DNA from: Bacillota bacterium
GTDB taxonomy: Bacteria > Bacillota > Sulfobacillia > RBS10-35 > JAJYVM01
DNA length: 12,153 bases
Reading direction: 5' to 3'
Assembly (NCBI GenBank): GCA_021792015.1
Contig: JAJYVM010000072.1
Coordinates: forward strand, 1 to 12,153
In this document: positions 1 through 6,509 of the stretch, one piece after another
Layout of the letters: each line of letters begins with the position of its first letter
Position numbering within the stretch: the stretch's first letter is position 1
The notes under the pieces: model-generated
Database searches by the model: none
Told to the model about the DNA's origin: nothing
The model's input: only the letters and a program-made list of their open reading frames with translations
Program-made: the position numbers and the translations under genes

Positions 1-9
1 CGCGGTTCC

Positions 10-642
10 TTAGAGCCCCAGCCAGGTGTGCACGAGGAAGGTCACCTGGCCGTAGGCCAGTGTCCAGCGGAAGAGCACGGTCGAGGCGAAGGAGGCCCCA
101 AGGGCCACCATCAGGGTCCAGCGGCCCACACCCGCGGCGACCTTCATGGCCCGGCCCCGCCGCTCCACCGTGAAGAAGAAGTAGGCCAGCGTGCCGAGCA
201 GGGTCAGGAGCAGGACCCAGCCGTCGATATACGTGGCGAGCGGCTTGGGCCCCCAGAGCGGGTAGAACGAGGCGACGACCTGGCCCATGAACGTCTTGGG
301 CACGTTGGCGAGAATGACGCCGGCGCCGTAGCCGAGCCACAGCGACATCGGGTAGCGCGCCACCCATCGCCAGGTGGGCGAGTACCGCAGGTAGACCAGC
401 AGCGCGAACAGCACGGGGATGATCAGCCACCACGCGCCGGTGGCGATCCCGGGGCTGGTCGGCCCGCCCACCACGATGGGGTGCAGCGTGTTCTGCCACG
501 TGTACGCGACGGTGTACCCGAAGGCCAGGGCCATGTACACGTGCTCGGCCACCAGCCACACCGGGTTGTCGGCGCCTGTGAGGTAGGAGAAGGCGGCCAG
601 GGTGGCGATGGCCGCCGCCCAAACGCCCGCGTCGTGGCTCAT
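10..642 (-). CDS. Six-helix membrane protein, fourth gene of the DUF6754 operon
   Basis: I do not recognise a named family. The 210-residue protein is almost entirely hydrophobic, with about six membrane segments near residues 6-22, 29-49, 70-88, 98-114, 138-160 and 170-195. A basic loop (ERRGRAMK) between the last two helices should be cytoplasmic by the positive-inside rule. There is no catalytic motif. Its ATG overlaps the stop of the upstream gene in an ATGA arrangement, so the two are probably translationally coupled and made in similar amounts. Length and helix number resemble the second gene of the same operon (1575-2195), and the last three helices can be roughly aligned by eye, which suggests distant duplication (inference). 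The stop codon lies 10 bases from the window edge, so the operon may continue beyond it. Confidence 0.8.
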   Translation of the reverse strand: MSHDAGVWAAAIATLAAFSYLTGADNPVWLVAEHVYMALAFGYTVAYTWQNTLHPIVVGGPTSPGIATGAWWLIIPVLFALLVYLRYSPTWRWVARYPMSLWLGYGAGVILANVPKTFMGQVVASFYPLWGPKPLATYIDGWVLLLTLLGTLAYFFFTVERRGRAMKVAAGVGRWTLMVALGASFASTVLFRWTLAYGQVTFLVHTWLGL

Positions 643-1496
643 GCCCTTGCCTCCCGCCGCCCCGGCCGCGCGCGCAGCCGGCGCTCCGCGAAGTAGCCGA
701 GGTTGCCCAGCACGATCAGCAGCACGGCGTACAGGGCCGCCATCGTCTGCCCGTCCGCTGCCTGCGTGGCGCCGCCCTGATAGTGCAGCAGGCTCTCGTA
801 CTGCGCCGCCCCGCGGCTGCCGTCCAGCATGGCGGCGAACTGGCCCGAGGCGACGAACGGCTCGTAGTTCGGCACGTAGCTGTCGATCGGCCCCACGAGC
901 AGGGGCACGTTGATCCGCTGCGTCAGGTACGGCAGCCAGAAGTCGGGCGCGCCCGGCGAGCCCACGCTCAGCGCGAACACGGCGCCGAGGTGGGCGTGGT
1001 CGAGCGCCGGCAGGTCCTTCATGATCGGAAAGCTCGAGAGGGGCGCACCGTTGGCGTCGACGCCCCGCGCCGCCTGGCTGAGGTTGCGCTCGGCCAGCTC
1101 CAGCGTGGCGGCACCGCCCGCCTTGAAGCCGAGGTTGATCCAGTCGACGCCGTACTTCTTCCCCATCTGCGCCGCGACCTGGGCGATCAGGTTGCCGACG
1201 ATGGTCGGCCCCTGGTCCCAGTTGGGGTCGAACACGGCCAGCCGCAACCCGCGCGAGAACGCCTGGTGCGCCACGGCCGTCACCATGGGGCCCACCGAGG
1301 AGAGCTCGCCCGGCCCCATCGACGCGCCCACCAGGATGATGGAGCCCTTCGGCAGGCCGGCGATCACGTCATAGAAGTGCTGCGTGGCGGGGCTGATGCG
1401 CATGGGCAGCGTGACAGGCTTGAGGGCCACCCACACGAGGAGGACGGCCATGCCCAGCCACACCCAGCGCGCGTGCATCCGGCCCAGCTTCGCCAA
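639..1496 (-). CDS. Two-helix membrane protein with large extracytoplasmic domain, possible diverged DUF6754 relative
   Basis: The 285-residue protein has a basic N-terminus, a membrane helix near residues 10-27, a soluble region of about 220 residues, a second helix near 248-268 and a very basic C-terminal tail. The positive-inside rule places both ends in the cytoplasm and the soluble domain outside. The TTG start at 1496 is chosen because GGGAGGGG lies about 10 bases upstream; an ATG six codons later is the alternative. The soluble part has alternating strand-helix patterns (GSIILVGASMGPGEL, LRLAVFDPN, VPLLVGPIDSYVPNYEPF). These resemble in order and spacing the DUF6754 domain of the first gene, for example its VPFFVAGCDYYLIGEEM. 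I infer a remote paralogue whose domain faces the opposite side. No enzymatic motif is visible. Confidence 0.82.
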   Translation of the reverse strand: MAKLGRMHARWVWLGMAVLLVWVALKPVTLPMRISPATQHFYDVIAGLPKGSIILVGASMGPGELSSVGPMVTAVAHQAFSRGLRLAVFDPNWDQGPTIVGNLIAQVAAQMGKKYGVDWINLGFKAGGAATLELAERNLSQAARGVDANGAPLSSFPIMKDLPALDHAHLGAVFALSVGSPGAPDFWLPYLTQRINVPLLVGPIDSYVPNYEPFVASGQFAAMLDGSRGAAQYESLLHYQGGATQAADGQTMAALYAVLLIVLGNLGYFAERRLRARPGRREARA

Positions 1497-1525
1497 CCGT
1501 GCCGCCCCTCCCAGGAACCGTTTGC

Positions 1526-1546
1526 GCCGCGACGGGCCGTCGCGGC
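1526..1546 (-). other. Intercistronic perfect dyad in the membrane operon
   Basis: Two 10-bp arms (GCCGCGACGG and its exact reverse complement) flank one central base. The dyad lies in the 78-bp gap between the six-helix gene and the two-helix gene, the only sizeable gap in the operon. In RNA it would form a very stable hairpin of about 8 bp with a 5-base loop, followed by no T-run, so it looks more like an mRNA-stability or partial attenuation element than a classical terminator. Confidence 0.55.
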
Positions 1547-1574
1547 ACGAATGCGCCCTGTTGCCCGATGCCCC

Positions 1575-2195
1575 CTACCTGGCGCCCGTCAGGTGCCCCC
1601 GCTCCAGTCCCAGCAGGATCCGCAGGGCGACGCCGAAGGAGCCGAGGTACACGCCCAGGGCCACGGCACGGAAGCCCGAGCTCACGGGCACGCTGAGGAG
1701 CCAGCTGGAGAGGCTGCTCCAGTGCGGGATCAGGAAGTCGCCGATCGGCGCCGAGCCCACCAGCACGGCGACGCCAGCCAGGATGAACACCGCCACCTCG
1801 AACGAGCGAAAGCGAAACGTGCGGTAGATCGCCGAGAGTGTCTGGAACGCCAGCAGGGCGAACACCGTCGAGCCGAGCGGCACGTCGAGATTCTGGAACA
1901 GCCAGTTGAAGGCGGGGGCCCCCGTGCCCGTGATCAGCCCGAGGAGGGCGAAGCCGTACATCACGATCAGGAAGAGGATGCTGTAGCCGAAGCCGGCCCG
2001 CCGCTTGACGACATTGCCCATGTGCACCTGCGTCATGCCGACGAGGCCGAGGCCGACGGCGACGGCCATCGTCACGGACACCCAGTTGTCGAACGAGGTG
2101 GAGAACCCCGTGCGGTTGATGGCCGTGATGTAGTGCGCGATCACCACGACGAGCGCCGCGCCCACCATCACGATCAGGGGCCCTTCCTTCCGCAC
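1575..2195 (-). CDS. Six-helix membrane protein, second gene of the DUF6754 operon
   Basis: The 206-residue integral membrane protein has about six helices near residues 6-26, 38-58, 69-89, 105-122, 132-149 and 172-197. Basic loops (VKRRAG, YRTFRFRS) and a basic C-terminus are consistent with both ends in the cytoplasm. The last helix ends in LRILLGLERG, a signature I associate from memory with uncharacterised membrane proteins encoded beside DUF6754 genes in several bacterial lineages. The start is GTG at 2195. Its SD (AGGAGGGGG) overlaps the TAG stop of the DUF6754 gene, so translation of the two is probably linked. No active-site residues or transporter signature are visible. A membrane scaffold or channel subunit for the soluble domains is possible but is inference. 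Confidence 0.83.
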   Translation of the reverse strand: MRKEGPLIVMVGAALVVVIAHYITAINRTGFSTSFDNWVSVTMAVAVGLGLVGMTQVHMGNVVKRRAGFGYSILFLIVMYGFALLGLITGTGAPAFNWLFQNLDVPLGSTVFALLAFQTLSAIYRTFRFRSFEVAVFILAGVAVLVGSAPIGDFLIPHWSSLSSWLLSVPVSSGFRAVALGVYLGSFGVALRILLGLERGHLTGAR

Positions 2196-2209
2196 CGGCG
2201 AGCCCCCTC

Positions 2210-3037
2210 CTAAACGTTCTTGAGGAACGTGGCGAAGCCCGGCAGCCCGAGGTTGACCGCCAGCACGCCCGCCACGATGAGGGCGAAGATCAGGAACTTG
2301 TACAGGTCCTCGGCGACGATGGTGCCCGTGAGCAGCGGGTCGTGCGAGAGGTACGCGCTGGCGGCGTACATCTCCTCGCCGATCAGGTAGTAGTCGCAGC
2401 CGGCCACGAAGAACGGCACCTGCTGCACGTCTTGGGTGGCGCCGATCTGCACGGCGCCGACGGCGGCGCCGGCCTCGATGATCATCAGCGCCTCACCGAA
2501 GAAGTCGCCGAAGAGGACCTGGGCGCCCGGGCGCTCGCGCTGCAGCACCTCGAACACGCCGGCGGTGTACGCGAACTGGGTCTGGGTGAGGAAGCGCACG
2601 TCGTCGGGGTTGTACGCCTCGGGGCGTCCGGCCTCGAGGTAGGCCTGCTGGATGATCTCGCACACCAGCGCGTAGACGATGGGATCGTTGGATGTCTGGA
2701 TCAGGCGGGTGTCGTAGCGCGCACACTGCCCGGCGACGTAGCCGAGGACGGGCAGCGAGGCGATGGTGCCGGAGTCGGTGATGCCCTGCAGGCCCATGGT
2801 GTAGTGCACGGGCTGGCCCATCTCGGTCGAGCGGCCGATCACCTCGTCGATGGCATCCAGCGCGGTCAGGCGACGGATGGGGCGCAGCGCCTGGCCGGAG
2901 CGGGCGCGGCTGACCATGAGCCAGACCAGGATGCCGAAGACCGCGATCGCCACGAACGAGACGGCCGACCCGGACAGCAGCAGCCCGGCGGGCGCCTTGG
3001 TCGCGGCTGCCTTCGTGGCGGCGATCCAGCTGGCCAT
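2210..3037 (-). CDS. DUF6754 domain membrane protein, first gene of a four-gene operon
   Basis: The 275-residue protein has a membrane helix near residues 18-42, a cytoplasmic domain of about 200 residues starting with the basic segment RARSGQALRPIRRL, and a C-terminal helix near 244-267. The soluble region carries features I recognise from the uncharacterised DUF6754 family: RRLTALDAIDEVIGRSTEMG, then a G-rich segment with ITDSGTIASLPVLGYVA, then AGAAVGAVQIGATQDVQQVPFFVAGCDYYLIGEEMY given here in two halves joined at VQQ. The family has no known function. The ATG at 3037 is preceded three bases away by GGGGGGAGG, a strong but close SD. The gene leads an operon of three further membrane proteins with tight spacing or overlap. 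No nucleotide-binding or metal motif is evident. Confidence 0.88.
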   Translation of the reverse strand: MASWIAATKAAATKAPAGLLLSGSAVSFVAIAVFGILVWLMVSRARSGQALRPIRRLTALDAIDEVIGRSTEMGQPVHYTMGLQGITDSGTIASLPVLGYVAGQCARYDTRLIQTSNDPIVYALVCEIIQQAYLEAGRPEAYNPDDVRFLTQTQFAYTAGVFEVLQRERPGAQVLFGDFFGEALMIIEAGAAVGAVQIGATQDVQQVPFFVAGCDYYLIGEEMYAASAYLSHDPLLTGTIVAEDLYKFLIFALIVAGVLAVNLGLPGFATFLKNV

Positions 3038-3323
3038 GGGCCTCCCCCCGTCCCCCAGGCACTATGCGGCGCCAGCGCGCCGCATGACCGGCAGGGTTCG
3101 ATCCCTGGCGACACCTTCCTGCTCATCGGGCGGCCCGGGTGGCCTGGGCTCAGGGCGGGCGGGGGCTCGACGGCGGCTCCCGATCCTTCCCGCCCGACAA
3201 AACCCGGGCGCCTGAACGCCCGTCCTGCCATGACCGTGCCCGGACGGGTTTCCGGGCTCTTCGGCGGTCGGCAGGCATGCAATCCGGAGTCCGAAGCGGA
3301 CCCGGCGGCGTCCGCCGCACGCC

Positions 3324-3379
3324 GTGGGTCGGGCCGCGGCCACGACCCGGGCACCCGCCGATGCCGCGGCCCGACCCAC
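3324..3379. promoter_or_regulatory. Perfect 17-bp inverted repeat with a 22-base loop
   Basis: The left arm at 3324-3340 (GTGGGTCGGGCCGCGGC) is the exact reverse complement of the right arm at 3363-3379. If transcribed towards the M14 gene it would lie about 100 bases before the start codon and form an exceptionally stable leader hairpin. No T-run follows on either strand, so a classical intrinsic terminator is unlikely. It could be a structured 5' leader, a processing site or a large operator. Confidence 0.6.
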
Positions 3380-3430
3380 ATGCCGCGCGCGCGGGAACGG
3401 GAAGCTGCCATCGCGGCACCCCCGCAGGAG

Positions 3431-3470
3431 CCAACCCCTCGCCTCGCGAAGGGTTGGCCCAGCAGGGGGG
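3431..3470 (+). promoter_or_regulatory. Hairpin immediately before the SD of the M14 gene
   Basis: CCAACCC at 3431-3437 pairs with GGGTTGG at 3451-3457. After a single mismatch, TCGC pairs with GCGA around a CTC loop, giving an 11-bp stem. Seven bases later comes the G-run AGGGGGG (3464-3470), 8 bases before a TTG codon. The placement decides the start at 3479 and would allow control of ribosome access. Confidence 0.5.
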
Positions 3471-3478
3471 TACAGACC

Positions 3479-5953
3479 TTGGCAATTCCTACAGCCGAGG
3501 AGTTCCTGGGCTTTCCGGTCGGGGCGGACCGCCAGATGGCGGACTGGAGCCAGATGTGCGCCTACTTCCGTCACCTCGCCAAAGAGACCGACCGCATGCG
3601 CCTGGACGAGCTGGGCCTGACCACGGAGGGGCGGCCGTTCATCTGCATGACGATCGCCGCGCCCGAGGTGCTGGCCGATCTCGAGACGTACCGCGGCATC
3701 CAGAAGCGCCTGGCCGACCCGCGCGGGCTGTCGCCGGCCGAGGCCGAGACGCTGATCGCGCGCGGCAAGGCGGTCATCCTGCACACCTGCGCCGTCCACG
3801 CCACCGAGATCGCGGCCAGCCAGGTCACCATGGAGAGCGTCCATGAGCTGCTGACCCGGGATGACGAGGAGACGCGCCTGATCCTCGACAACGTGATCTA
3901 CCTGCTGATCCCGAGCCTGAACCCCGACGGGCAGGACATCGTCGCCAACTGGTACCGGAAGACGCTCGGCACGCCGGCCGAGGGCAGCAACCAGCCGGAG
4001 CTCTACCATAAGTACACGGGCCACGACAACAACCGCGACTGGTTCATGCACACGCAGGCGGAGACGCGGCTGTGCGTGGCGGTGCAGAACGCCTGGCATC
4101 CGCACGTCGTGCTCGACCAGCACCAGATGGGCCCCGAAGGTCCGCGCCTCTTCGTGCCGCCGTTCATCGACCCCTACGAGCCCAACATCGACCCCCTCCT
4201 CAGCCAAGAGACCAACGCCCTCGGCACCTCGATGGCGGCCGAGCTGGCCATGCATGGCAAGCGCGGGGTCTCGACATCCGTCATCTACGACGCGTTCACG
4301 CCGGCCCGCGCCTATATGAACTACCACCACGGCGTGCGCATCCTGACCGAGGCCGCATCGTGCAAGATCGCCACGCCCATCGACGTCGCGCGCGAGCGGC
4401 TGCAGGCGCGGCGCGGCTTCGACCCGCTCACGGCGAACAAGGACCACCCGCTTCCCTGGACGGGCGGCCCCTGGCGGCTGCGCGACCTCTGCGACTACCA
4501 GAAGATCGCCGCCCGCGCCGTGCTGGACCACGCGGCGCGCTTCCGCGGCCGTTGGGTGCGGGGGACCTACGAGATCGGCCGCCGCGCCGTCACGCGCAGG
4601 TCGCCCCACGCCTACATCCTGCCGCCCGAGCAGCGCGATGCCGGCGCCGCCGCCGAGCTCTGCGACGTGCTGCGCCGCGGCCTGGTGGAGATCAGCGAGG
4701 CCACGGCCCCGTTCACGGCCGACGGCGTCACCTACCCGGCCGGCACCCGCGTGATCCTGCTGGCCCAGCCGTTCGGCGCGTACGCCAAGGCCCTGCTGGA
4801 GAAGCAGACCTACCCCGACCTGCGCGAGTACCCGGGCGGGCCGCCCAAGAACCCGTACGACATCACGGCCCACACGCTGCCCCTGCTGCTTGGTGTGAAC
4901 GCCGTGCGCGCCGACCGCGCCTTCGAGGCCGCTCTGCGCGTCCTGCCCGAGTCCGAGGCCGCCGGCTGGCCGGGTGCCGTGGCCGGCCCCGACAACATCC
5001 CGGCCGCCGGCGGCTCGGCCGCCGCGACGGCCAAGGCCCCGGCCAGCGCCTCCGGCTGGTATCAGGCGCCGTCCAGCAGCAACGCCGCGTACCGCTTCGC
5101 CTTCGGCCAGCTGGCCAAGGGCGGCGAACTCTGGCGCGGCGCCGACGGCAGCTTCTACATGCGCGAGCCGGCCCTGGCCGGCACCGCCCCCGGCTGCCCC
5201 GTCCAGGCCGTCGAGGACGCCCCGGCTGGCGCCATGCGGCTGCGCATGCCCCGCATCGGCGTGTACCGGTCGCACGGCGCCCCCATCGACGAGGGCTGGC
5301 TGCGCTTCGTGCTCGAGGGCTTCGGCATTCCGTACAGGACCCTCTACGACCGCGACGTACGCGGCGGCGCCCTGGACCAGTGCGACGTGCTGGTGATGCC
5401 GAGCCAGCCGGCGGCGGGGATCGCCCGCGGGCTGCCGGCCGACGTCTACCCCGCCGAGTACGCGGGGGGGCTGGGCGACCTCGGCCATGAGCGGATCCTG
5501 GCCTTCGCGGAGCGCGGCGGCACCGTGCTGGCCGTCGACCAGGCCTGCGACTGGGCCATCCCGGCCCTGAAGCTTCCGGTGACCAACGTGCTGGCCGGCC
5601 AGCCTGCCAACGCCTTTTTCATCCCCGGCTCGCTGCTGCAGGTGCTGGTGGACACAGCCCACCCCCTGGGCGCGGGCATGAGCCGCCGCAGCGCCGTGCT
5701 CTTCGTCCGCGGCCCGGCCTTCGACCTGAAGGAGGGCCGCGCCGTGGCCCGCTTCGCCACGTCGGGCACCCTGCTCTCGGGCTGGGCGCTGGGGATCGAC
5801 CAACTGCTGAACCGCGCCGCCGTCGCCGATGTGCCGGTGGGCCGCGGCCGGGCCGTGCTGCTGGCCTTCTCCCCCCACTTCCGGGCCCAGAGCCGGTCGA
5901 CGTACCCCTTCCTCTTCAACCCGCTGCTCGTGTCGGCGGCCGCAACGGAATAA
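3479..5953 (+). CDS. M14-family zinc carboxypeptidase-like protein with C-terminal amidotransferase-like domain
   Basis: Peptidase M14 proteins are zinc carboxypeptidases that release C-terminal residues from peptides. Counting from the TTG at 3479, the zinc ligands are His107 and Glu110 (motif HATE) and His215 (DQHQMG). Arg186 (NNRDW) fits the substrate-binding arginine and Glu291 (RILTEAAS) the likely catalytic glutamate. After the catalytic domain (about 1-310) comes a long region ending in a Rossmann-like segment (about residues 600-730: CDVLVMPSQ, GLGDLGHERILAFAERGG) typical of amidotransferase-like domains in this subfamily. The TTG start is supported by AGGGGGG eight bases upstream and because IPTAEEFLGF begins the conserved region. 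No signal peptide is present, so the 824-residue protein appears cytoplasmic. An open frame extends far upstream but carries no family sequence. Substrate unknown. Confidence 0.93.
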   Translation: MAIPTAEEFLGFPVGADRQMADWSQMCAYFRHLAKETDRMRLDELGLTTEGRPFICMTIAAPEVLADLETYRGIQKRLADPRGLSPAEAETLIARGKAVILHTCAVHATEIAASQVTMESVHELLTRDDEETRLILDNVIYLLIPSLNPDGQDIVANWYRKTLGTPAEGSNQPELYHKYTGHDNNRDWFMHTQAETRLCVAVQNAWHPHVVLDQHQMGPEGPRLFVPPFIDPYEPNIDPLLSQETNALGTSMAAELAMHGKRGVSTSVIYDAFTPARAYMNYHHGVRILTEAASCKIATPIDVARERLQARRGFDPLTANKDHPLPWTGGPWRLRDLCDYQKIAARAVLDHAARFRGRWVRGTYEIGRRAVTRRSPHAYILPPEQRDAGAAAELCDVLRRGLVEISEATAPFTADGVTYPAGTRVILLAQPFGAYAKALLEKQTYPDLREYPGGPPKNPYDITAHTLPLLLGVNAVRADRAFEAALRVLPESEAAGWPGAVAGPDNIPAAGGSAAATAKAPASASGWYQAPSSSNAAYRFAFGQLAKGGELWRGADGSFYMREPALAGTAPGCPVQAVEDAPAGAMRLRMPRIGVYRSHGAPIDEGWLRFVLEGFGIPYRTLYDRDVRGGALDQCDVLVMPSQPAAGIARGLPADVYPAEYAGGLGDLGHERILAFAERGGTVLAVDQACDWAIPALKLPVTNVLAGQPANAFFIPGSLLQVLVDTAHPLGAGMSRRSAVLFVRGPAFDLKEGRAVARFATSGTLLSGWALGIDQLLNRAAVADVPVGRGRAVLLAFSPHFRAQSRSTYPFLFNPLLVSAAATE

Positions 5954-5960
5954 CATTCGT

Positions 5961-5986
5961 GGCGGGGGCGCGTACGCGCCCCCGCT
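5961..5986 (+). terminator. Perfect 24-bp palindrome after the M14 gene
   Basis: Bases 5962-5985 are self-complementary, with left half GCGGGGGCGCGT, and a flanking G-T wobble pair adds one step. It starts 8 bases after the M14 stop codon and is followed by TTCAC rather than a long T-run. It could act as a GC-rich terminator, attenuator or 3' end stabiliser between the M14 and acetyltransferase genes. It would also sit inside the acetyltransferase coding region if the upstream GTG at 5959 were used, which argues against that start. Confidence 0.55.
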
Positions 5987-6015
5987 TCACAAAGCGCTTC
6001 GGGAGGCGGGGTGGG

Positions 6016-6507
6016 TTGGGCATCGTCCTACGCCCATTCCGGGCCGGGGACGGCCAGGCGGTGGCAGACCTCTTCGTGGCGACCGTTCGCACGGTCAACG
6101 CCCGCGACTACGAGCCGGCACAGGTGGCGGCCTGGTCGGCGGCCGGGGCCGACCCGGCACGCTGGGCACGCACCCTCGCGGGGCGGGCGGCCTTCATGGC
6201 CGAGGTCGGCGGCGTCGTGGCGGGTTTCGCGGACGTCACGGAGCAGGGGCTGTTCGACCATCTCTACGTCGGCCCCGGCCACCAGGGCCAGGGCGTCGGC
6301 ACGGCGCTGGCCGATGCGGTGGAGGCCGCGGCGCGGGCCGGTGGCTGCGTGCAGGTCGAGGCCGAGGTCAGCGTCACGGCGCGGCCGTTCTTCGCCGCGC
6401 GCGGCTACCGCGTCGTGCGGGCCCAGGACAAGGCGGCGCACGGCCTGACCTTCCGCAACTATGTGATGGTCAAAGATCTCGCCAGCGACGGCGGTGGCGG
6501 TGCCTGA
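6016..6507 (+). CDS. GNAT-family N-acetyltransferase
   Basis: GNAT enzymes transfer an acetyl group from acetyl-CoA to an amine on a small molecule or protein. The 163-residue protein starts with GIVLRPFRAGDGQAV, the first strand and helix of the fold. It has the acetyl-CoA pyrophosphate loop HQGQGVGTAL after the strand DHLYVGPG, and ends with ARPFFAARGYRVV and NYVMVKDL, a pattern like the YafP-type subgroup. The TTG at 6016 is chosen because GGGAGGCGGGG lies at the right distance upstream. The earlier in-frame GTG at 5959 has no SD and would translate through a palindrome. It follows the M14 gene in the same direction after 62 bp and may be cotranscribed. Substrate cannot be told. Confidence 0.88.
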   Translation: MGIVLRPFRAGDGQAVADLFVATVRTVNARDYEPAQVAAWSAAGADPARWARTLAGRAAFMAEVGGVVAGFADVTEQGLFDHLYVGPGHQGQGVGTALADAVEAAARAGGCVQVEAEVSVTARPFFAARGYRVVRAQDKAAHGLTFRNYVMVKDLASDGGGGA

Positions 6508-6509
6508 GG

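Larger units (their letters stand above)
3038..3478. other. Divergent intergenic region, rich in hairpins, no gene seen
   Basis: This 441-bp spacer separates the minus-strand DUF6754 operon from the plus-strand M14 gene and must hold both promoters, although I could not assign convincing -35/-10 boxes. It contains a series of inverted repeats: 3064-3085 (9-bp arms, 4-base loop), 3205-3222 (6-bp arms), 3289-3301 (5-bp arms with an AAG loop), 3303-3317 (6-bp arms), 3324-3379 (17-bp arms) and 3431-3457. Open reading frames exist here only because GC-rich DNA lacks stops; none has family-like sequence. Confidence 0.6.

Noticed and set aside
783..2213. Plus-strand open frame of 476 codons opposite the membrane operon
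   Set aside because: It is Arg/His/Gln rich without domains, while the minus strand encodes well-formed membrane proteins with SDs.
3062..3115. T-arm-like sequence AGGGTTCGATCCCT next to a 9-bp hairpin, suggesting a tRNA
   Set aside because: No 5' partner exists for the acceptor stem (GGTGTCG would be needed about 72 bases upstream), the T stem has a mismatch, and no D arm or anticodon arm fits on either strand.
2342..3478. Upstream part of the long open frame that continues into the M14 gene
   Set aside because: It is antisense to the DUF6754 gene and then low-complexity. Family sequence begins only at about 3479, where an SD and TTG occur.
3062..5956. Long minus-strand open frame of 964 codons opposite the M14 gene
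   Set aside because: Its composition (Gly, Ala, Arg, Val, His rich with no motifs) is that of an antisense shadow in GC-rich DNA, while the plus strand carries clear M14 motifs.
5959..6015. GTG at 5959 as start of the acetyltransferase
   Set aside because: It has no SD and would translate a perfect palindrome. The fold begins at 6016, where TTG has a good SD.
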